Part shown: piece after piece, positions 6,917-14,396 of the stretch | Numbering within the stretch: position 1 is the stretch's first letter | Layout: every line of letters begins with the position of its first letter | DNA from: CALMUP01 sp035327305 | GTDB taxonomy: Bacteria > Verrucomicrobiota > Kiritimatiellia > CAIVKH01 | Reading direction: 5' to 3' | Assembly: GCA_035327305.1 (NCBI GenBank) | Contig: DAOLDL010000057.1 | Coordinates: 1-19,465 of the forward strand | DNA: 19,465 nt | Position numbers and translations under genes: made by a program | Notes under the pieces: model-generated | Told to the model about the DNA's origin: nothing | The model's database searches: none | Seen by the model: the letters and a program-made list of their open reading frames with translations, nothing else

Positions 6917-8198
6917 GCCGGATAATTCGAATGCTGACGACCGCCACCAGCAGGATTACGATGCCTAGACCAAAGCGCATCAACGTTGAGCCGTAGGCAT
7001 GCAGAGAACTCGCCACCCTGGTCGGATTTACATGTGATCGCGATAAGCTTGCCTCCTTGATATCGGCAATTGTTTCGGCGGTGATTCGCCTTGAAAAGTC
7101 GGAGACCGGCAACTGGTACCGGGTTGAACCAAAATAAACGTAGGCCTTTTTATCTGCAAGTGGCGAAAATACCAGATAATGCGGAATGGCGCCGGCGGTG
7201 ATATCGCCAATCTTCGGCGCTCGCTCGGCGTAATGGTATATCTCGACTTTTAAGTAACGGTAATCGGATTTGGTCAGGGCGATTCTTTTTTGCTGATGGC
7301 CGGCAATGTCATGAATTCCGCCATCCGCCACCCAGCGCCACGCATTGGTCTGTGTGTTGCGCCCGAAAACACGCACCGGAAACGCAAAGTTTTTCTCCGA
7401 TGTTTCCAGGTTGAGATACAAAAGCGGACGATTTCGCGCCCCGGTATCAAGGTGAAGGAACATCACTCCCGGAGGGACAGGCTCGTCTGCCGGCGAACTC
7501 ATTTTTTTCAATTCCACCAGCTCATGGTCGGCATCATCGCGCAGGACGCGTATAACGTCGGTGTTTCGCCAATCAAGTGGCGCATCGGCGTTGCGGGCAT
7601 CGTTGAATACGCGCACCACCAGAAGCGGCGCCGTTGAATCGGGATAATCGACGGCGCGATTACGAACCTGCGTGGGTGATTTCTGCTCTATTAAAAATCC
7701 GGATCCCAGCAACACAAGCCTGTTGATGTCGGGGCCACCCCAGACTTCCATGCGGCGTATGAATTCCTGCCCGCCCAAATGCACCACCACCCGGTTGTGG
7801 ACCGGAATATTGCCTCCGCGACGTTCCGGCTCGACCATGAATTCCTTGACCGTGTAACTGATGTCCAGCTCACTTTCCATTCGTCCCCGAGCGCTGACGC
7901 GGATCGGCATCATGCCGCCTCGGTCCGGTCGCGCAAATACCACGCTTGGCCAGATGGCGCCATCGCGATCCACCACGCGAACATCAAGAGGGAAGGATTT
8001 GAATCCATCGAGAACATCCGCGGCAAGGCGGGCTTTGAAAAGCTTTCCCGTTTCCCAAGACCCGGACAACGCGGTGCGAAATTCATATTCGTCGAGTTCG
8101 GCAGGCAACGCCGAAGCCGTGGTGTTCCTGGCGGGACCGCAAACGCCGATCAGCAGTCCCAGTAGCAGGCATGAGGATTTTTTCATGGGCGCCGACAT
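6903..8198 (-). CDS. DUF3999-like exported, membrane-anchored protein
   Basis: The protein has 431 residues. A hydrophobic N-terminus (SCLLLGLLIGVCG) acts as a signal peptide. A long, probably beta-rich extracytoplasmic region (about 30-395) follows, then one C-terminal membrane helix (LGIVILLVAVVSIRII) and a short basic tail. The pattern 'FKARLAADVLDG...LDVRVVDRDG' near the N-terminus and 'PHYLVFSPLADKKAYVYFGS' near residues 340-360 resemble DUF3999 proteins, whose function is unknown. Met1 at 8198 has AGGTAG upstream; MKKSS at 8186 is an alternative start. It is the last gene of a minus-strand run, nine bases after the heptosyltransferase-like gene. That spacing suggests, but does not prove, an envelope role. 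The family call rests on remembered motifs. Confidence 0.6.
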   Translation of the reverse strand: MSAPMKKSSCLLLGLLIGVCGPARNTTASALPAELDEYEFRTALSGSWETGKLFKARLAADVLDGFKSFPLDVRVVDRDGAIWPSVVFARPDRGGMMPIRVSARGRMESELDISYTVKEFMVEPERRGGNIPVHNRVVVHLGGQEFIRRMEVWGGPDINRLVLLGSGFLIEQKSPTQVRNRAVDYPDSTAPLLVVRVFNDARNADAPLDWRNTDVIRVLRDDADHELVELKKMSSPADEPVPPGVMFLHLDTGARNRPLLYLNLETSEKNFAFPVRVFGRNTQTNAWRWVADGGIHDIAGHQQKRIALTKSDYRYLKVEIYHYAERAPKIGDITAGAIPHYLVFSPLADKKAYVYFGSTRYQLPVSDFSRRITAETIADIKEASLSRSHVNPTRVASSLHAYGSTLMRFGLGIVILLVAVVSIRIIRHRYY

Positions 8199-8207
8199 AC
8201 GGGCATT

Positions 8208-9197
8208 CTACCTGATGCCACGCTTTTTCGCCAGCAGTTCCAGGGCGTTTTTTGCGACATGTTCCGGGGAAAGTCCACCCAGACACCGAATGTCTTTTTC
8301 CTTTAGCCGGCATTTTCGGGACAAACAAGGCCGGCAAGCGAGATCATCACGGTGTAAAACAAGGTGCCGGTCGCCATAAGGCCCGGTACGGCGATGATCT
8401 GTAGGGCCGAAAAGCGCAAGCACCGTTGTGCCGGCCGCCGCGGCGATATGCATCGGGCCGGAATCGACTGTGATCGCGAGATCCATGACAGACAACCATC
8501 CGCCCAATTCGATCATGGAGGTGCGCCCGCACATATTGGTGATGCCGCTACCGGTTTTTTCGGCAATGTAACGGCAAGTGTCGTGATCTTCCCGGGCGCC
8601 AAAAATATATAAGTGCGCGTGTTCATGAAGCATTTGCGCTAGTGTTATAAAATGCGCGGGTGGCCAGTTCTTGGTGTCCCATCGGGAACAAGGCAACAAG
8701 GCGATCAACGGTTTGCCGGATGGCAAACCTTCCGGTCGATCAAACTCGACGGGAAACGTGACCGGCCCTCTCGGAATCTTCAAATAATTCAGGAGGTCGA
8801 AATTTTCATCTACGGCATGGCGATCCTTGTTGCTTGGACCGGTGACCGCATCATAAAACAGTCGGGAACCTTCACGATGAAAGGACGGACCGATTCGCCG
8901 GTCGGCACGGGCCGCCTTCGCCACCAATGCGCTTTTCATCAATCCCTGCATGTCGAATACATAGTCGTATTTATCGCGCCGGAGATGTTCAAGGAAAAGG
9001 TCGGCCCTGGATAAAAAGTTTTTGCGCGGAAATCCGATCACCCGATGAACCGGTTCGAAGCGGCGCACCAATTCGACATACGGCTCGTTCACAACCCAGT
9101 CAAGTTCTGCGCCCAGGGCCTGCCTGACCTGCGCAACGGCGGGAAGGGCATGAAACAAGTCGCCGAGCGAGCTTAATTTGACGACAAGTACACGCAT
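8208..9197 (-). CDS. waaC: Glycosyltransferase family 9, heptosyltransferase I-like
   Basis: This 329-residue protein has the two-Rossmann-domain GT-B layout of GT9. The N-terminus MRVLVVKLSSLGDLFHALPA and the 'ELDWVV' strand match ADP-heptose:LPS heptosyltransferase I. The C-terminal half holds LPCSRWDTKNWP and the nucleotide-sugar-binding segment DSGPMHIAAAAGT followed by LFGPTDHRRTGPYG. In the family it transfers heptose from ADP-heptose to the Kdo of lipid A in the inner-core LPS, at the cytoplasmic face of the membrane. A CxxCxxxxC-like cluster (CRPCLSRKC) near the C-terminus is common in GT9 proteins. It lies 28 bases after argF and 9 before the DUF3999-like gene. The exact acceptor is not proven; other GT9 heptosyltransferases (WaaF/WaaQ) are alternatives, but length and the DWVV segment favour the WaaC type. 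Confidence 0.8.
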   Translation of the reverse strand: MRVLVVKLSSLGDLFHALPAVAQVRQALGAELDWVVNEPYVELVRRFEPVHRVIGFPRKNFLSRADLFLEHLRRDKYDYVFDMQGLMKSALVAKAARADRRIGPSFHREGSRLFYDAVTGPSNKDRHAVDENFDLLNYLKIPRGPVTFPVEFDRPEGLPSGKPLIALLPCSRWDTKNWPPAHFITLAQMLHEHAHLYIFGAREDHDTCRYIAEKTGSGITNMCGRTSMIELGGWLSVMDLAITVDSGPMHIAAAAGTTVLALFGPTDHRRTGPYGDRHLVLHRDDLACRPCLSRKCRLKEKDIRCLGGLSPEHVAKNALELLAKKRGIR

Positions 9198-9225
9198 GAA
9201 TAAGCCGGATTGAAGCAGGTTGGCA

Positions 9226-10158
9226 TCACGCCAGTCCCAGCAACCTCAACATGACTGCTTTTTGCACATGGAGCCGATTTTCGGCTTCATCAAATACCAC
9301 GGATTGCGGACCGTCTATGACCCCGGCCGTTTGCTCATAACCTCGAACAGCCGGCAGGCAGTTCATGAAGATGGCATCGGGCTTCGCCTTGGACATTAAC
9401 TCCTCGTTGACTTGATAGGGCGAGAACATCTTGATGCGCATTTCCGATTTGTGCACGGGAATGTGATAACTCATCCATGTGTCGGTATACACGACGTCGG
9501 CATCGCGCGCGGCCTCAACCGCATCGTTGGTGATCAACATGCGGGCGCCGCTTTCCCTGGTATTTTCCATGCTTGCCGCTACGACTTTTTCCAGCGGCAT
9601 GTATTCCGCGCCGGGCGGGCAACCCACGCTGATATCCACGCCCATTTTGGTGCAACCGAACAGCAACGCATGGGTCACGTTGTTGTGTCCATCGCCGAGA
9701 TACGCCAGCTTGAGGCCTTTCAGCCGGCCTTTGTGTTCGAGAATGGTTTGCAGGTCGGCAAGAATCTGGCAGGGGTGATCGTAATTCGTGAGGCCGTTGA
9801 TGACGGGAACGCGCGAGAGCGCGGCCATTTCCTCAATATGTTTTTGCTCATAAAGCCGCCCCATGATGATGTCGGCATAACGGCTGACCACCCGAACCAT
9901 GTCGGCGACGTTTTCCTTGCCCGAGCTAAGCGGTGACGTCGCCAGATCATAATAAATGGCGTGGCCGCCCATTTGGGTGAAGCCGGTTTCAAACGATACC
10001 CGTGTTCGCAGACTCGGCTTTTCAAACATCATGATCAATGTTTTACGCCGCATGGATTCCGAATAGTTCTGCGGCTTTGATTTTACTTCGGCGGCCAGGT
10101 TCAACACATCACTGATCAACGACGGCGGCCAATCCTGTAACGATATCAAATGTTTCAT
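9226..10158 (-). CDS. argF: Ornithine carbamoyltransferase (variant active-site motifs)
   Basis: The protein has 310 residues, normal for OTCase. The carbamoyl-phosphate-binding motif is SLRTR (49-53, STRTR in most OTCases), and HPCQ (128-131) is intact. The ornithine-binding motifs depart from the usual pattern: Asp226 and Ser230 are kept, but the normally invariant SMG loop reads Ser-Tyr-His (230-232), and the HCLP motif reads Asn-Cys-Leu-Pro (266-269). OTCase carbamoylates ornithine to citrulline in arginine synthesis, and overall similarity over the full length points to OTCase. The substitutions leave room for an altered second substrate. The ATG at 10158 follows GGGAAAAAGAAC. It lies 36 bases after the pyrB-like gene and is probably co-transcribed with it. 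Confidence 0.82.
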   Translation of the reverse strand: MKHLISLQDWPPSLISDVLNLAAEVKSKPQNYSESMRRKTLIMMFEKPSLRTRVSFETGFTQMGGHAIYYDLATSPLSSGKENVADMVRVVSRYADIIMGRLYEQKHIEEMAALSRVPVINGLTNYDHPCQILADLQTILEHKGRLKGLKLAYLGDGHNNVTHALLFGCTKMGVDISVGCPPGAEYMPLEKVVAASMENTRESGARMLITNDAVEAARDADVVYTDTWMSYHIPVHKSEMRIKMFSPYQVNEELMSKAKPDAIFMNCLPAVRGYEQTAGVIDGPQSVVFDEAENRLHVQKAVMLRLLGLA

Positions 10159-10194
10159 GTTCTTTTTCCCGTATTCCGGCCGATCACCGGATCA

Positions 10195-11286
10195 TTAACT
10201 CATCAAGTCTTCATAATAGCGGTCGATTTCATGATCACGATCAAAAATCATCAACATCAACACCGCGCGCACCCACATCCCGTTGCGGACTTGCCGCCAA
10301 TACTTGGCGCGCGGATCAGTGTCGACTTCCGGCGCGATTTCCTGGCGGCGGGGAAGAGGGTGCATGATGATGGCGTGCGGTTGCAGTATATTGAGGTGCC
10401 GCGCGGTGAAATAATAATTTGAAATATCGACCGCCGCGCTTCCTTCGGCTTTGTCCCATTCATCCTGAATGCGCGTCATGTATATGGCGTCAACGTGTGG
10501 AATCACGCTTTCGAAATCAGTGGTAACATTGTAACTCATTCCGGACTCGGACAAACGATCAAGAATATCCTGACCGATCTGCAATGGCTCCGGGGCGACG
10601 AAGTACTGGTGAACACCCGGGTAATGCCGCAATAACAGGGAGAGTGAACGCACGGTGCGGCCGCGGGCAAGATCGCCGACAAAGGCGATACGTGCGCCTT
10701 CGAGTCCGCCGCGCCGCTTTTCCAGGCTTCGTTGAAGCGTATAGATATCCAGCAATGCCTGGGTCGGATGCTGGTCTTTTCCCGATCCGGCATTGACTAC
10801 CGGAACCGGCCGGTCGGTTTGAGAAAGTAGCCAGGCGATTCGTTCCGCGAATCCACCCACCGGGTGACGCATGATGATCATGTCGAAGTAGGAGCTGAAG
10901 GTGCGGACCGAGTCTTCCTGCGATTCGCCTTTGATTTCGCTGGAGGTGCTGGCGTCGCGCACTTCGGCGGGCTTCATGCCCAGAATCTGGCAGGCCGCAT
11001 AAAACGATAGAAATGTCCGGGTGGACGGCTGGGCGAAATACAGCATCACGCGTTTTTCCGATAGCAGATTCTGGAGAAAATTCATGCCGCCACGGGTTTT
11101 GGCGATTTTGCGGGTTTTGGTGGCCAGTTCGCATACGCGGTCGAGTAGAGACCGGGTAAATTGTTCCGCCAGTAAGGCGTGATAGGGCCGACCGCCCCGA
11201 AGTAACAATTCCGCCCGACTGGCCGACGGCATGGCCTTGAAATCCTCCCAGTCCACATTTTTTAGAAGATTGCCTTTGTAAATCAT
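10195..11286 (-). CDS. pyrB: Aspartate carbamoyltransferase catalytic subunit, long form
   Basis: The protein has 363 residues against about 311 in E. coli PyrB. The STRT carbamoyl-phosphate motif is at 88-91 (52-55 in E. coli), so about 36 extra residues lie at the N-terminus. Conserved ATCase motifs follow in order: KGES (the Lys84 region), MRHP, HPTQ, GDLARGRTVRSL, YMTRIQDEW and HPLPR. TRIQ and HPLPR separate ATCase from OTCase. It makes N-carbamoyl-aspartate in pyrimidine synthesis. No pyrI regulatory subunit or pyrC lies beside it, so it may act as a stand-alone trimer or assemble with an unlinked partner. It appears to be the first gene of the minus-strand run pyrB-argF-waaC-DUF3999. 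The start at 11286 lacks a strong ribosome-binding site. Confidence 0.88.
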   Translation of the reverse strand: MIYKGNLLKNVDWEDFKAMPSASRAELLLRGGRPYHALLAEQFTRSLLDRVCELATKTRKIAKTRGGMNFLQNLLSEKRVMLYFAQPSTRTFLSFYAACQILGMKPAEVRDASTSSEIKGESQEDSVRTFSSYFDMIIMRHPVGGFAERIAWLLSQTDRPVPVVNAGSGKDQHPTQALLDIYTLQRSLEKRRGGLEGARIAFVGDLARGRTVRSLSLLLRHYPGVHQYFVAPEPLQIGQDILDRLSESGMSYNVTTDFESVIPHVDAIYMTRIQDEWDKAEGSAAVDISNYYFTARHLNILQPHAIIMHPLPRRQEIAPEVDTDPRAKYWRQVRNGMWVRAVLMLMIFDRDHEIDRYYEDLMS

Positions 11287-11419
11287 GGCTACATCATAGC
11301 TTTCAAGTAAATTGCCATGATGCTACGCCCCTTGGCGCTTGGATTCGAGCGGATTTTTCAAGGTTTCATATTTCAAGGAGGGGCGAGCCACCCACGAGCC
11401 TGATCGTCAACGATCGGTT

Positions 11420-11443
11420 TAGTAGCGCCTCCGCGAGGCGCAC
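11420..11443. repeat. Hairpin repeat unit A, left copy
   Basis: TAGTA followed by the perfect inverted repeat GCGCCTC-CGC-GAGGCGC (11425-11441) and AC. The same 24 bases recur at 11676-11699 in the same orientation. It resembles REP-like dispersed palindromes. Confidence 0.8.
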
Positions 11444-11453
11444 GATGTAACGC

Positions 11454-11486
11454 GGGGATTCCTGCCTGCGTTTGCGAAGAATCCCC
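11454..11486. repeat. Inverted repeat GGGGATTC / GAATCCCC
   Basis: An 8-bp perfect stem (11454-11461 with 11479-11486) encloses 17 bases. It is directly followed by, and shares one base with, the CACAGACA/TGTCTGTG hairpin, so the left part of the region is a chain of stem-loops. Confidence 0.6.
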
Positions 11487-11512
11487 ACAGACAGGAATGT
11501 CTGTGTTACTTT
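11465..11512. repeat. 48-base repeat unit B, left copy, ending at the gap
   Basis: This unit begins CCTGCGTTTGCGAAG and ends GTGTTACTTT. It contains the 8-bp hairpin CACAGACA-GGAA-TGTCTGTG (11486-11505). The copy at 11613-11660 differs at one base (AGAA loop instead of GGAA). Both copies abut the N run, so further copies are probably hidden in it. Confidence 0.8.
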
Positions 11513-11612
11513 NNNNNNNNNNNNNNNNNNNNNNNNNNNNNNNNNNNNNNNNNNNNNNNNNNNNNNNNNNNNNNNNNNNNNNNNNNNNNNNNNNNNNNNN
11601 NNNNNNNNNNNN
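11513..11612. other. Scaffold gap of exactly 100 Ns
   Basis: The run of unknown bases has the round length of 100, a conventional placeholder, so the true gap size is unknown. It is bounded on both sides by the same 48-base unit, the usual cause of an assembly break. No coding sequence should be drawn across it. Confidence 0.95.
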
Positions 11613-11660
11613 CCTGCGTTTGCGAAGAATCCCCACAGACAAGAATGTCTGTGTTACTTT
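11613..11660. repeat. 48-base repeat unit B, right copy, starting at the gap
   Basis: It is identical to 11465-11512 except for one base in the loop of the CACAGACA/TGTCTGTG hairpin. It is followed by GTTACCAAATCGGTG and then hairpin unit A. Left of the gap the order is A then B; right of it the order is B then A. Confidence 0.8.
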
Positions 11661-11675
11661 GTTACCAAATCGGTG

Positions 11676-11699
11676 TAGTAGCGCCTCCGCGAGGCGCAC
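11676..11699. repeat. Hairpin repeat unit A, right copy
   Basis: The 24 bases are identical to 11420-11443, including the perfect GCGCCTC-CGC-GAGGCGC stem-loop, in the same orientation. Confidence 0.8.
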
Positions 11700-11785
11700 A
11701 GGCAAGAATGTCCATAAAATTCGTGCGAACGTGTTTTGTTCCTGTTACGGTTGCACAAAGTTTAATTACGGAAATTTTGAATCCA

Positions 11786-13075
11786 ATGAATGAGAAAAAA
11801 ATCCTGATTGTCGGTGGCGGCGGGAGGGAGCATGCGCTCGCCTGGAAACTGTCCCGAGACAGTTCACAACCGCGAATTTATTGCGCTCCCGGCAATGCCG
11901 GGACGGCACAAATTGCAACAAATGTCGACATCGCGGCCACCGATATCGAAGGCCTGGTTCATTGGGCTGGTGAAAACCGCCCGGATCTGACGGTGATCGG
12001 CCCCGAAGCCCCGCTTTGCGCCGGCCTCACGGATCGGTTGGAACAACTTGGATTAAAGGTTTTCGGTCCTTCCGCGGCCGCCGCGCAAATGGAGGGCAGT
12101 AAAATATTTTCAAAAAATGTGATGAATGAGGCTGGAGTGCCCACCGCCGCATCGGCAGTCTTTACCGATCCCGGAGCCGCCAAAGCATACGTTCGCGCCA
12201 ACGGCGCCCCCATCGTGGTGAAAGCCGACGGCCTCGCGGCAGGCAAAGGCGTTACAGTCTGTCAAACCGTGGCGCAAGCGGAAGCGGCGATTGACGAGGC
12301 GTTGGTTGAAAAGGTGTTTGGCGAATCCGGGGCAAGTGTTTTGATTGAGGAATTTCTCGACGGTGAGGAAGCTTCCATTCTTGCCCTCGTTGACGGCAAG
12401 ACCATCGTCCTGCTCGCTTCCTCCCAGGATCACAAGCGGGCATTTGATCACGATGAAGGGCCAAACACCGGTGGAATGGGCGCCTACTCGCCGGCACCGG
12501 TGGTTACGGATAATCTCTGGCCGGAAATCCTCGCCAATGTATTCGAAAATACCGTGGCCGCCTTGAAGCGGCACGGCATCACATACCGCGGCGTCTTGTA
12601 TGCCGGGTTGATGATGACGTCACGTGGTATCCGGGTGCTGGAATTTAATTGCCGGTTTGGCGATCCGGAATGCCAGGCGGTGCTGGCTCGCTGGGCTGGC
12701 GATTTGCTTCCGGCTTTGGAAGCATGTGCGACCGGAACGCTCGATCCCGCCATGGTGAACTGGAAGCCCGAGCCATCCGTGTGTGTGGTGATGGCGGCCG
12801 GCGGTTATCCTGGAACTTACAAGGGCGGAGACGAAATTCGTGGATTGGAAAATGCTTCGCGAATTCCCGGCGCTGTGGTTTTTCACGCGGGAACCAAGGT
12901 GGCCGATGACCGTGTAGTCACCGCAGGCGGTCGCGTGTTGGGGGTAACCGCAATCGGTGGGAATCTGGAAAATGCCATCAAGCGCGCTTACGAAGCGGTC
13001 GATCAAATCTCATTTGCCAACGCCCATGTTCGGCGCGATATTGGTTGGAGAGCCTTGCCGGCGAAAAAGACCTGA
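11786..13075 (+). CDS. purD: Phosphoribosylamine-glycine ligase (GAR synthetase)
   Basis: The protein has 429 residues, normal for PurD. The start ILIVGGGGREHALAWKL, the segment VIGPEAPLCAGL, and the ATP-grasp motifs (VVKADGLAAGKGV, LIEEFLDGEEASILAL, EFNCRFGDPECQ) are diagnostic. It joins 5-phosphoribosylamine and glycine with ATP, the second step of purine synthesis. The ATG at 11786 is chosen because the sequence upstream in frame is repeat DNA and does not match PurD; only a weak GGAAA precedes it. The stop is 3 bases before the S41-like gene, suggesting an operon that continues into the RpiB-GlyA fusion, which would supply ribose-5-phosphate and glycine. Confidence 0.96.
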   Translation: MNEKKILIVGGGGREHALAWKLSRDSSQPRIYCAPGNAGTAQIATNVDIAATDIEGLVHWAGENRPDLTVIGPEAPLCAGLTDRLEQLGLKVFGPSAAAAQMEGSKIFSKNVMNEAGVPTAASAVFTDPGAAKAYVRANGAPIVVKADGLAAGKGVTVCQTVAQAEAAIDEALVEKVFGESGASVLIEEFLDGEEASILALVDGKTIVLLASSQDHKRAFDHDEGPNTGGMGAYSPAPVVTDNLWPEILANVFENTVAALKRHGITYRGVLYAGLMMTSRGIRVLEFNCRFGDPECQAVLARWAGDLLPALEACATGTLDPAMVNWKPEPSVCVVMAAGGYPGTYKGGDEIRGLENASRIPGAVVFHAGTKVADDRVVTAGGRVLGVTAIGGNLENAIKRAYEAVDQISFANAHVRRDIGWRALPAKKT

Positions 13076-13078
13076 AGA

Positions 13079-14350
13079 ATGACAAGGAACAAATACAACG
13101 TAATTTTGATGTTTCTGCTTGTCGCGGGAGTGGGAATCGCCGCGGAAGCGGCGGCTGTTGATGCACCCGAAAACGCCGAATCGCACAAATGGTTGACGGG
13201 ACTTCACGCACAATTGACGGAAATGGGGCTTAAGCCGGGTGAAAGCAATGTGGCAAGCGCCGGAGTTGAAGCCATCGTGCGTACGTTGGATGCCGGGGCA
13301 CGCATCGTCTCCGCCACCGAATGGCTCGCCATACGGGAGCGCCGTGAGGGATTGCACCATCTGCCCGGTTTGCGGTTAAGCATGACCAATGGACTTCCTG
13401 TGGTCAGGGAAGTCGTCTCCGGCTCTCCCGCCGAGAGGCAGGGGATCGTCGCCGGCGATATCATTGTCGGAATCGATGACCGCCAAATTTCCAAGATCGC
13501 GCTTCAGGATGCCCAACAACTTTTACGCAGTGACAGGGAAGGCAATGTCACAATTACATATCAACGGGCGGATGCAACCGTGACGGCAATCGTTTCCCGC
13601 GCCCTTCTGCGCGAGCCGGCGATTGAACTTTCCGAGTTGCTTCCCAATCACATCGGTTACATCAAATTGAACGGTCTGTACTCTGGAGCGGGCCGCGATG
13701 TCGTAATGCGAATACGCGCATGGTCGGAAACCCGGGGCGACGGCATTATCCTTGATCTTCGCGGTGCGGGGGGATTCGATGCCGCCGCCGCGGCGCAGAT
13801 TGCCGGACTGTATTCCCGCGGGGGGCAATTCCTGTTTGCCTATCGGGATCACCACCAGCAGGACATCGATGTGTTCAAGGCACCGGAAGGAAATCCTGTC
13901 ACCATGCCCATCATGATCCTCATTGATCGCCACACGTCGGGAGCCAGCGAGGTGCTGGCCGCCGCGCTCAATGGGGTGTCCAAGGAGGCGCTGTTGATCG
14001 GCGAGACGACGGCGGGCGATTTTGCTCTCCGGGAGGCCGTCGAAATTTCCGGCATGCTGGTTTATATGACCACCCGGGTACTTGATACCGCGGACGGGTA
14101 CCGGTATAATGGCCAATTCGGTCTTGCTCCCGGCGTGCTGATCACTGATCTCGAACGCGATACGCACGACTACGAACCCGAAGTGGACCTGCTGGATCGG
14201 CGCGAAAAACTTGAGGAAGAAGAGCGGGATGCCGCCACCCGCCGTCGGGTCCGGGGCGACGGAACACTGGAACGCGCCATCGATATTTTAGTCGGATTGA
14301 AATCCTTGAATAAAGCGGCGAGCAAGGTATCCTCTCCCGATATGTTTTGA
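13079..14350 (+). CDS. Exported PDZ-S41 (C-terminal processing peptidase-like) protein, probably inactive
   Basis: The protein has 423 residues. A signal peptide or N-terminal anchor (KYNVILMFLLVAGVGIAAEAAA) precedes a PDZ domain at about 100-175 (VVSGSPAERQGIVAGDIIVGI) and an S41 core at about 185-365 (IGYIKLNGLYSGAG, GIILDLRGAGG, MILIDRHTSGASEVLAAAL). In active CTP/Prc enzymes a serine in SASE and a lysine in TFGK form the catalytic dyad. Here the corresponding positions read Gly288 (GASE) and Asp314 (TAGD), so peptidase activity is unlikely. It may bind C-terminal peptides through the PDZ domain as a periplasmic scaffold or regulator. A charged, arginine- and glutamate-rich tail follows the core. 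It sits 3 bases after purD and 46 before the triple fusion, with no evident metabolic reason. Confidence 0.82.
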   Translation: MTRNKYNVILMFLLVAGVGIAAEAAAVDAPENAESHKWLTGLHAQLTEMGLKPGESNVASAGVEAIVRTLDAGARIVSATEWLAIRERREGLHHLPGLRLSMTNGLPVVREVVSGSPAERQGIVAGDIIVGIDDRQISKIALQDAQQLLRSDREGNVTITYQRADATVTAIVSRALLREPAIELSELLPNHIGYIKLNGLYSGAGRDVVMRIRAWSETRGDGIILDLRGAGGFDAAAAAQIAGLYSRGGQFLFAYRDHHQQDIDVFKAPEGNPVTMPIMILIDRHTSGASEVLAAALNGVSKEALLIGETTAGDFALREAVEISGMLVYMTTRVLDTADGYRYNGQFGLAPGVLITDLERDTHDYEPEVDLLDRREKLEEEERDAATRRRVRGDGTLERAIDILVGLKSLNKAASKVSSPDMF

Positions 14351-14396
14351 TTCCCGGAACGTCCGCCTGGCGGGCGAATTTCACGCGAGTATTCCT

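Larger units (their letters stand above)
11287..11785. other. Repeat-rich intergenic region with scaffold gap
   Basis: This stretch of about 500 bases lies between the divergent pyrB and purD genes and has no supportable coding sequence. It contains two copies of a GCGCCTC..GAGGCGC hairpin unit, two copies of a 48-base unit on either side of a run of 100 Ns, and a further decayed relative (caggcaagaatgtcc, about 11698-11712). Promoters for both genes should lie here, but I see no strong -35/-10 pair. Confidence 0.8.

Noticed and set aside
11420..11700. CRISPR array
   Set aside because: The repeats are palindromic, of two kinds and irregularly spaced, with no uniform spacers or cas genes.
11373..11705. 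Open frames running through the N gap
   Set aside because: They only exist because Ns do not produce stops; the readable parts translate the repeat units.
11645..11785. N-terminal extension of PurD from 11645
   Set aside because: The added 47 residues translate repeat DNA and precede the conserved PurD start; ATG 11786 fits the family.
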